Position numbers and translations under genes: made by a program. A DNA stretch of 38,610 bases from Syntrophaceae bacterium UBA4059 (GTDB lineage: Bacteria > Desulfobacterota > Syntrophia > Syntrophales > Smithellaceae), in the NCBI GenBank assembly GCA_002382045.1, contig DFZJ01000041.1, forward strand, positions 1 through 38,610, written 5' to 3'. Below are positions 32,858-38,610 of the stretch, in pieces. A model generated the notes under the pieces. It searched no databases and was not told where the DNA came from. It saw only the letters and a list, made by a program, of their open reading frames with translations. The stretch's first letter is position 1; each line of letters starts with the position of its first letter.

Positions 32858-34015
32858 TCATCCGCCACTTTTAAGAAGTCGAATCTCTTCTTTCAGGGCG
32901 TCGATCTCCTTCTGGAAAGTTTTTTTCAACTCATCGCGCGCATAAGCAAATGCTTCATCAGGCGGCAGATCTTTCATGGCCGTAATGATTCTTTCCTCAT
33001 CCTCGCTTCGCGCGGGCAGCAGTATTTCGTCTACGGGGGCCGGCTGCGCCGGTGCAGGACGATCCTGCTCTTCATGAATGATCTCTTCCGACCGTTCCAT
33101 TTCAAGCGGCTTCAACTCTTCAACAGGCGCTTCCGGGGCTTTTGTCTCCACAGCGCCATCAATATCCGCCTTTTCCACCCATGATTGATATTGTTTAATA
33201 CTTTCCATTAAAAAAATGCGTTTGCCGGCCTCCGTCATCCCTTCCGTAACCATGACGGCTTCCAGATGGTCATAAACAGACATCAACAGGTTGATGGTGT
33301 CCTGATTGGAACTGGCGCCTTTGACCCGGACATACCTTCCCACAAAACGAAGAATTCTTAACAATCCCTGGAGAATGCGATCACCTGTATAGAACAGATG
33401 CAATTTATTGACCTCATCTTCGAATTGCGCCAGGATCTGATCGTTGATTTCCCATTCGAGGGAAAGAACGATGCTTTTCAAATCTCTTAAAGGGGATTGA
33501 AGGACGGCCGCCGACGGAAGGGCAACCTCTTCCGTGGCGTGATCAGACGCTTTAATTTCCTCCATCCCGGCCTTATCTTCAGTTTCTTTAACAGCACCGG
33601 CATCCTTATCGTCATCACCGAAAATTGCGGAGAAGCGTTTTTCGATTTCAGAAATAAAAGCTGATCTATCCTGGACTTTAACTGTTTCTGAAGAGACCGC
33701 GGAGGGGACGCTTGCTTCGTTGACGGGTGGGATGTCCCGCATGTCCTCGTCAAGCGGGGCCGCTGCATCCCGGGCAAAGGATGGTTGATCCCGCAGATCG
33801 GGTTCTCCTGGAGAAATTTCCGCTTCAGGGCTTGTTACTTTGAGAATTTGAGTCTCACGAAAATCCTTCGTTTTCAAGTCAGCGGCAACTTTTTCCATCT
33901 GCCGTCGAGGGGCGTCCCTATCTTTTTCTTTAACCGGTTTCGGGTCTTCACCGAAAAGGCTGTCCAGACGACTTTCTACCCCCTGAAGAAATGACGACTC
34001 TTCTTTATTGGCCAT
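32858..34015 (-). CDS. Scaffold-like hypothetical protein with duplicated motif
   Basis: The 385-residue acidic product is not recognised. A short motif occurs twice: residues 9-26 (FLQGVESRLDSLFGEDPK) and 120-137 (FISEIEKRFSAIFGDDDK), sharing F, E, R, FG, D and K at the same spacing. Between and after them are disordered acidic stretches. Residues 175-285 form a predicted helical domain (LEWEINDQILAQFEDEVNKL, RILRFVGRYVRV). The last 30 residues (KKTFQKEIDALKEEIRLLK) look like a coiled coil. It starts 10 bases after the GTPase gene, so it is probably its partner. An effector or localisation role is inferred from position only. Confidence 0.75.
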   Translation of the reverse strand: MANKEESSFLQGVESRLDSLFGEDPKPVKEKDRDAPRRQMEKVAADLKTKDFRETQILKVTSPEAEISPGEPDLRDQPSFARDAAAPLDEDMRDIPPVNEASVPSAVSSETVKVQDRSAFISEIEKRFSAIFGDDDKDAGAVKETEDKAGMEEIKASDHATEEVALPSAAVLQSPLRDLKSIVLSLEWEINDQILAQFEDEVNKLHLFYTGDRILQGLLRILRFVGRYVRVKGASSNQDTINLLMSVYDHLEAVMVTEGMTEAGKRIFLMESIKQYQSWVEKADIDGAVETKAPEAPVEELKPLEMERSEEIIHEEQDRPAPAQPAPVDEILLPARSEDEERIITAMKDLPPDEAFAYARDELKKTFQKEIDALKEEIRLLKSGG

Positions 34016-34025
34016 GTGATGACTC

Positions 34026-34649
34026 CTATTTCAATTGCTTTTCCAGAGACGCCAGCGTCAGGGAAATAATTTTTTTAAGGGTCAGAACGACATTATCCCC
34101 GGCAACAGCGCTGGCTTCAAATGAGGGAACTCTTAACTCTGTGTTGAGATCTTTTTCCAGAGTTTCAATGTCCAGAATTTCGATGCCTTCTTCGGCAAGG
34201 TCTCTTTTATTGTATTGAATCACCAGAGGGATATCGTGAATATCCTTATTGTAAATCTTGAGGTTATCTTCGAGATTGCGGATGGAAATAATATTTTTTT
34301 CCCGGCGGCCCACTGCGGAATCCGCGACAAATACAACGCCGTCAACGCCTTTTAAAACAAGCCGTCTTGTTGAATCATACTTCACCTGACCCGGAACGGT
34401 GTAGAGTTGAATTTTGACGTCAAACCCGCCAATTTTTCCCATGTCCAGAGGGAAAAAATCAAAAAACAACGTGCGGTCGCCCTGCGTTTTAACGGTGACC
34501 ATCTCTGAATTGACCTGGGGACGGCATTTCTCGTATACATATTCAAGATTCGTTGTCTTGCCACATCTTCCGGGACCATAATAAACTATTTTGGCTTGAA
34601 TCACTCTATCTTTCAAATTAATAAATGCCAATCGGCCCCCCCCTGACAT
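34026..34649 (-). CDS. Small Ras-like GTPase (MglA type)
   Basis: The 207-residue product has the GTPase motifs: P-loop YYGPGRCGKTTNLEYVYE, switch region TQGDRTLFFDFFPLDMG, G3-like LYTVPGQVKYDSTRRLVLKG (Thr/Val-Pro-Gly-Gln in place of Asp-Thr-Ala-Gly), and QYNKRDL (NKxD). This is the MglA group of bacterial small GTPases used in cell polarity and motility. MglA works with a roadblock-domain GTPase-activating protein, which is encoded directly upstream. Motility or surface polarity is the likeliest output; no pilus or flagellar gene is adjacent. Confidence 0.92.
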   Translation of the reverse strand: MSGGGRLAFINLKDRVIQAKIVYYGPGRCGKTTNLEYVYEKCRPQVNSEMVTVKTQGDRTLFFDFFPLDMGKIGGFDVKIQLYTVPGQVKYDSTRRLVLKGVDGVVFVADSAVGRREKNIISIRNLEDNLKIYNKDIHDIPLVIQYNKRDLAEEGIEILDIETLEKDLNTELRVPSFEASAVAGDNVVLTLKKIISLTLASLEKQLK

Positions 34650-34702
34650 TCTAAAGCCGTAATAAGACCAAGTACTTTTTTGTATTTGAAAATATCTTTA
34701 AA

Positions 34703-35089
34703 CTACTCTGCCACGACTGCCAGCAATTCTTCCACGACTTTCGCCATTTTCAGTCTGAGAAAACCAAGTGAAATTTGATTATCGAAGATATTCACCAGCA
34801 GCAATTCTTCATTGACTTTGCAAAAGTAAAGATTCTCCTTTTCACCTTTATGGAATAAGAGAGAAAATTCATCTTCACCCACAATCTTGGCCATACAGCT
34901 CATGGCGCCAAAGTTGGCCGCAGCCAGCGCAGCCAGTGAATACAGGTCGATTGTTTCATTGCCGTTAAAAATCGATGCGATGACATTGCCGGCCGTATCA
35001 ATCAGCATAACGCTCTGGACACCGGAGCCTATCAGATTTTTTGTCAAAGCATCGTGTATCTCGTCGAGTTGCTTCTGTCCTAAAATCAT
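34703..35089 (-). CDS. Roadblock/LC7 domain protein (MglB type)
   Basis: The 128-residue product is a single roadblock domain: LTKNLIGSGVQSVMLIDTAG, NVIASIFNG, YSLAALAAANFGAMSCMAKI, FSLLFHKGEKENLYFCKV and LLVNIFDNQISLGFLRLK. Family members dimerise and act as GAPs or scaffolds for MglA-type GTPases. It is the first gene of the cluster, 53 bases before the GTPase. Confidence 0.9.
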   Translation of the reverse strand: MILGQKQLDEIHDALTKNLIGSGVQSVMLIDTAGNVIASIFNGNETIDLYSLAALAAANFGAMSCMAKIVGEDEFSLLFHKGEKENLYFCKVNEELLLVNIFDNQISLGFLRLKMAKVVEELLAVVAE

Positions 35090-35141
35090 ATTTGTATTTC
35101 CTCGATTCGCGTTTCATTACTATAATATTTATGAACATTTA

Positions 35142-36491
35142 TCAAGGACAGAACTTAGCACGCCAATGAGCGGCGGCGCTTTCTCCGGCCAGATGCCCTG
35201 TTGAGAATGCGGCTTGCAAATTATAACCGCCGGTATCCGCGTCGATATCCATGACCTCGCCGCAAAAATAAAGGCCGGGGATTTTTTTGGACGACATCGT
35301 ACGCGGATCGATTTCATCAAGCGTGACGCCTCCCGCCGTCACAATGGCTTTGGCCAGGGGCAGCGGGGCTTTGATGTTGAAACGCAACGCTTTGAGCCCG
35401 TCGATCATCTTTTCCCGCTCGGCGGCGCTTACCTGATGCCCCTGTTTTGCTTCGTCCATGCTGGAAAGAATCATCAAAGGTTCAATCATTTTTGCCGGCA
35501 GGTATTCCTTCAGAATCGTAGCCATTTTTCTTTTGCCAAAATGGTTGAAATCCAACTGAAGCCGTTTCCGTAACTGATCTTTCGTCAGGGCGGGTTTTAA
35601 ATCAATCAGGATCGAAACCGGTCCGTTTTCCAGCGCTTCAACAACGGACAGACTCATCAGCAGAATAATCGGCCCGCCCAGACCGAAATGCGTAAAAAGC
35701 ATCTCCCCAAAACGGCTTTCAATAACCGGTGCGCGGGGAATTTTCTTTTCACCGCGGCCATAATTACAACCGGGGGTGAGGGCTGAATCCACCGTTGCGG
35801 CTTCCCCCTGAAACGCTGTGGCGCGGACATTGCGCAGAGAAACACCCTGCATGGACCCGGCAAGCTTTTGTTCACGAACCATCAGGGGAACCAGAGCGGG
35901 TCTGGGCTTGATAACCGTGTGGCCCAGCGCAGCGCTGATGGGATAGCCGTCGCCTTCCGAACCGGTGCGAGGCCAGGAAGCGCCGCCGGTCGCGATAATG
36001 ACACACGGGGCACGATAATGACCATTTGTCGTTTGAACGGAAAACAGGGAATTTTCAGGACGGGTCACAGAGCTGACCCGGGCATTGAAAATGGTATGGA
36101 CTTTATTTTCAGCCAGGTATTTCTGAAAAACACGCACCACATCGCGGGCGTCATCGGAAACAGGAAAAATTCTGCCGCCGCGTTCCACTTTGGTGGTCAG
36201 ACCATATTGTTCGAAAAAAGCGAGCAGTTCCGGACGAAAGAAACGGGAAAACGCGCTGTGCAGAAAACGGCCGTTTGGACCATACATGGCAATAAACGTC
36301 CGGAGGTCGGCAGCGTTGGTCAGATTGCAGCGCGTCTTGCCGCTGATCAGAATCTTTTTGCCCGGGCTGTCCGTCTTTTCCAAAAGCAAAACGCGGGCAC
36401 CCGACTGGGCTGCTTTCCCTGCGGCCATCAGACCCGCCGCGCCGCCGCCGATGACAATAACATCCGGCTCTGTCCTGGCTGTATTTTTCAT
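35142..36491 (-). CDS. NAD(P)/FAD-dependent oxidoreductase (HI0933/BaiN family)
   Basis: The roughly 449-residue product has an N-terminal dinucleotide fold (VIVIGGGAAGLMAAGKAAQSG, LLLEKTDSPGKKILISGKTR), RCNLTNAAD, VIIATGGASWPRTGSEGDGY, and a C-terminal FAD segment GLYFCGEVMDIDADTGGYNL. Related enzymes reduce carbon-carbon double bonds of steroid-type substrates; most members have no known substrate. ATG at 36491 is preferred over the upstream ATG at 36530, as the family sequence begins just after it. It precedes, but is not clearly part of, the GTPase cluster. Confidence 0.88.
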   Translation of the reverse strand: MKNTARTEPDVIVIGGGAAGLMAAGKAAQSGARVLLLEKTDSPGKKILISGKTRCNLTNAADLRTFIAMYGPNGRFLHSAFSRFFRPELLAFFEQYGLTTKVERGGRIFPVSDDARDVVRVFQKYLAENKVHTIFNARVSSVTRPENSLFSVQTTNGHYRAPCVIIATGGASWPRTGSEGDGYPISAALGHTVIKPRPALVPLMVREQKLAGSMQGVSLRNVRATAFQGEAATVDSALTPGCNYGRGEKKIPRAPVIESRFGEMLFTHFGLGGPIILLMSLSVVEALENGPVSILIDLKPALTKDQLRKRLQLDFNHFGKRKMATILKEYLPAKMIEPLMILSSMDEAKQGHQVSAAEREKMIDGLKALRFNIKAPLPLAKAIVTAGGVTLDEIDPRTMSSKKIPGLYFCGEVMDIDADTGGYNLQAAFSTGHLAGESAAAHWRAKFCP

Positions 36492-36622
36492 TGCATCACC
36501 ATGGAATAAACTGCTACCATAGATATTCAAGACCGGTCAATGGATCAATTCGCCCGCTCTTGTGATACGATCAAGGCTGTGCTAAAGATTCGTCATGTAT
36601 TCATTCAATGAAGGGGCATAAC

Positions 36623-37675
36623 TTGCAGGTACCGACCAATCTCATCTCACTGACCACCCAAATGATTCTGAAGGTGCAGCCGGTGACGCGTGCCTGCCTG
36701 CAACAATGGAAAGAGCGCGCTCAAAAAATTCCCGATCCGGAATTGCGCCGTCAGGCAACAGCGAGCATCGAAGCAAAAACATTTCACTGCGAAGGCGGTT
36801 CCCTTTATGGATTGCTTGCCGGTCGTTCTTATAAAGACGCCATTCATTTTATTGTCGCCTATCAGACGATCAGCGATTATCTGGACAATCTCTGCGACCG
36901 CAGCACATCGCAGGACCCGGAGGATTTCCGCGCGCTGCACGAATCCATGCTGCAAACCCTGACTCCGGAAGCGCCGCTGACCGCCTATTATCGTTTCCGG
37001 CGGGAACAAGACGACGGCGGCTATCTGGCCGCACTGGTGCAGACCTGCAGGGATGCCCTGGGTCGTCTTTCCAATTATCCTCTGGGCGCGGCGGTGGTCC
37101 GGGAACTGGCAAGTGTCTATATTGATTTACAGGTGCATAAACATGTTCGAAAAGATGAACGCGTGCCCAGGCTGCAAGCGTGGTTTGCCGAACACGAAAA
37201 AAACCTGCCCCCGATGGCCTGGTATGAGTTTGCCGCCTGTGCGGGCTCGACGCTGGGTATCTTTTGCATTGTTTCGCAACTGTTTAACCAGGAAACGTCC
37301 GCTGCACGGGTCGGTAAAATTAAAAACGCTTATTTCCCATGGGTCCAGGGTCTGCATATCCTTTTGGATTATCTGATTGACCAGGAGGAAGACCTAAACG
37401 GTATGGATTTAAACTTTTGCTCTTATTATGAAAATAATGAACAATTATGCTGCCGGCTCTGTCATTTTTACAACCAGGCGCAGGCAAGCGTTGCGAATCT
37501 GCCCGACGCAAAATTTCACCATTTAATTACCCGCGGACTCCTCGGCATCTATCTGGCCGATCATAAAGTTTCCAGGCAAAAAGACGTCCGGGCCATTTCC
37601 AAAAAACTGTTGCGTCTGGGCGGGAGCGAAGCTTTTTTCCTGTACTGGCATTGCTGGGTCTACAGGCGATTGTAA
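36623..37675 (+). CDS. DUF2600 terpene synthase-like protein (YtpB family)
   Basis: The roughly 350-residue product belongs to the YtpB/DUF2600 group, whose Bacillus member makes tetraprenyl-beta-curcumene from heptaprenyl diphosphate. Seen: two Asp-rich candidate metal sites, DYLDNLCD at about 85-92 and DYLIDQEED at 249-257, with NGMDLNFCSYY after. The fold is all-helical and soluble. TTG at 36623 is preferred because AAGGGG at 36611-36616 is 6 bases upstream; ATG at 36608 would overlap that site. Finding it in a presumed Gram-negative anaerobe is unusual. No prenyl transferase or squalene cyclase gene is nearby. It ends one base before the convergent gene. Confidence 0.85.
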   Translation: MQVPTNLISLTTQMILKVQPVTRACLQQWKERAQKIPDPELRRQATASIEAKTFHCEGGSLYGLLAGRSYKDAIHFIVAYQTISDYLDNLCDRSTSQDPEDFRALHESMLQTLTPEAPLTAYYRFRREQDDGGYLAALVQTCRDALGRLSNYPLGAAVVRELASVYIDLQVHKHVRKDERVPRLQAWFAEHEKNLPPMAWYEFAACAGSTLGIFCIVSQLFNQETSAARVGKIKNAYFPWVQGLHILLDYLIDQEEDLNGMDLNFCSYYENNEQLCCRLCHFYNQAQASVANLPDAKFHHLITRGLLGIYLADHKVSRQKDVRAISKKLLRLGGSEAFFLYWHCWVYRRL

Positions 37676-37676
37676 A

Positions 37677-38610
37677 TTATTTCTTTTCATCCTTGATGCC
37701 GGCAATTTTCTTGGCCAGTTTTTTCTTCTGCTCCAGATTGCCCTGACGGGCGATCATGATGCGCTGCGCCTGAGGCGATCCGGCGCCATGCATCGATTCG
37801 GTGCGGTAGCCGACAGCCGCCGTACCGAGCGTGAGGTTTTCGACCAGGCGCATGATGCGCGCGCGATCTTCACAGGAAACATTGGCGTTGCCCTGCATGT
37901 ATTTTTCCAGAACCTTGCCGATTTCCGGATTCTTGAAATCCTTTTCGGAAGGCATGGTGACCATCATGCCGCCCGCGATATCCTCGGCCAGACGGCAAAT
38001 TTCGTAGGGAAACCGCGTGACGTTCTGCTTGCAGACGTTGGCCAGCAAAAGGTCAATCAGATACGTGCCGGATGCCGTTTTGTGGCCCTGCGCCGAGCAG
38101 GCGATGCCGCAGGAAAATAATGTTTCGTTCAAATGCGTCATCTCGATCAGCTTGTCTTTAACGTGAGAAGCCTTCGCCACGCCATTGTAATCCGCCGCCG
38201 TAGCCGCCGCGCCGATCAGCACGTCACCGACGCCGGCCTTGCAGCCGCCGTAGCTCTGACGATGGTAACCGGCAAAGCGCTCCACCAGCATGCCGGAAAA
38301 TTCAGTTTCGCCGCACATCAAAACGTTTTCCCATGGAATGAAAACATTATCAAAGACCATCAGGGCTTCATGGCCGCCGAACTCATGGTTGCCCACGTCG
38401 ATCGTGCCGCCTTCGAGCTTCCGGGTATCGCAGGACTGACGTCCGTAAATGTAAAAAATGCCTTTCTCGTCTGCCGGGCATACAAAGGATACGGCGTAAT
38501 CCGCATCGTCTTTGGTCATGGCAATCGTCGGCATCACCAGGACCCAGTGGGAGTTGACCGCGCCGGTTTGATGGGCTTTGGCGCCGCGCACGACAATGCC
38601 CTTGTCATTT
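37677..38610 (-). CDS. abfD: 4-hydroxybutyryl-CoA dehydratase/vinylacetyl-CoA delta-isomerase, C-terminal part
   Basis: Only the last 310 or so residues are inside the window; the frame is open to the right edge and the full enzyme is about 490 residues. The family radical-flavin enzyme converts 4-hydroxybutyryl-CoA to crotonyl-CoA with FAD and a [4Fe-4S] cluster. HRQSYGGCKAG carries the His and Cys cluster ligands (H292 and C299 in the Clostridium aminobutyricum enzyme, from memory) with Tyr and Lys between and after. Also seen: AGVGDVLIGAAATAADY and MHGAGSPQAQRIM. Related oxygenases such as HpaB lack this ligand pair, so the dehydratase reading is favoured. Possible roles: gamma-aminobutyrate or 4-hydroxybutyrate breakdown. 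Confidence 0.9.
   Translation of the reverse strand, partial: NDKGIVVRGAKAHQTGAVNSHWVLVMPTIAMTKDDADYAVSFVCPADEKGIFYIYGRQSCDTRKLEGGTIDVGNHEFGGHEALMVFDNVFIPWENVLMCGETEFSGMLVERFAGYHRQSYGGCKAGVGDVLIGAAATAADYNGVAKASHVKDKLIEMTHLNETLFSCGIACSAQGHKTASGTYLIDLLLANVCKQNVTRFPYEICRLAEDIAGGMMVTMPSEKDFKNPEIGKVLEKYMQGNANVSCEDRARIMRLVENLTLGTAAVGYRTESMHGAGSPQAQRIMIARQGNLEQKKKLAKKIAGIKDEKK

Noticed and set aside
35868..36509. 213-codon plus-strand frame
   Set aside because: Antisense to the conserved flavoprotein gene; composition follows from its codons.
36560..36600. Promoter-like TTGTGA-N17-TAAAGA before the terpene synthase
   Set aside because: The -10 box matches only three of six positions.
1..38610. tRNA, rRNA and CRISPR arrays
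   Set aside because: No cloverleaf-type arm pairs, rRNA segments or regularly spaced direct repeats were noticed on reading; a covariance search would settle tRNAs.

Overview
The window looks like chromosomal DNA of an anaerobic Gram-negative bacterium, most likely a Syntrophales-type deltaproteobacterium (Syntrophus/Smithella relatives). This is an inference from gene content. LpxC and a heptose nucleotidyltransferase indicate an LPS outer membrane. A 4-hydroxybutyryl-CoA dehydratase-type flavoprotein suggests syntrophic or fermentative acyl-CoA metabolism. DUF4390-NtrY-NtrX, DUF3568, paired RsbRD_N-like proteins and an MglA/MglB-type GTPase module are, from memory, common in this group. No rRNA, tRNA or CRISPR array was seen. 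Several genes start with TTG.

Layout. 1-612: right part of an internally deleted ISKra4-type transposase. 745-5495 (+): rsfS, comF-like, rfaE2-like, a DksA/TraR zinc-finger gene and priA, followed by a palindromic repeat element (5498-5638). 5728-7833 (-): an accessory gene string read as DUF4160, DUF2442, antitoxin-like, truncated RelE/ParE-type toxin, TPR protein and a HEPN-like protein; a second toxin relic lies at 9102-9150. 8029-8958 (-): an unknown Ala/Thr/Ser-rich protein behind a possible sigma-28 promoter. 9155-10333 (-): an MFS transporter with no obvious standard start. 10436-11394 (-): two tandem RsbRD_N-like paralogues, divergent from fmt-rsmB (+), with facing promoters and a palindrome between them. 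13955-18530 (+): MBL-fold hydrolase, purC, a small conserved gene coupled to dnaJ, a DUF3568 lipoprotein and a flippase-like membrane protein.

18593-27629 (-): lpxC, DUF4390, ntrY and ntrX in one direction, preceded by yebC, ruvC, ruvA, ruvB and queH. 27680-28424 holds no gene I can support. 28425-31071: GIY-YIG protein (-), YihG-like acyltransferase (+), RhlE-like DEAD-box helicase (-). 31353-35089 (-): a five-gene cluster of roadblock protein, Ras-like GTPase, a 385-residue scaffold-like protein with a duplicated motif, a 57-residue zinc ribbon and a DUF3426 membrane protein. Then a BaiN/HI0933-type flavoprotein (-), a YtpB-like (DUF2600) terpene synthase (+), and the C-terminal part of the 4-hydroxybutyryl-CoA dehydratase-like gene (-) running off the right edge.

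Most of the window is housekeeping. The two parts most likely to hold something undescribed are the small-GTPase cluster (31353-35089), where the 385-residue protein is a candidate GTPase effector, and the toxin/TPR/HEPN-like string (5728-7833), which looks like a decaying or rearranged toxin-antitoxin island whose last two genes remain intact.
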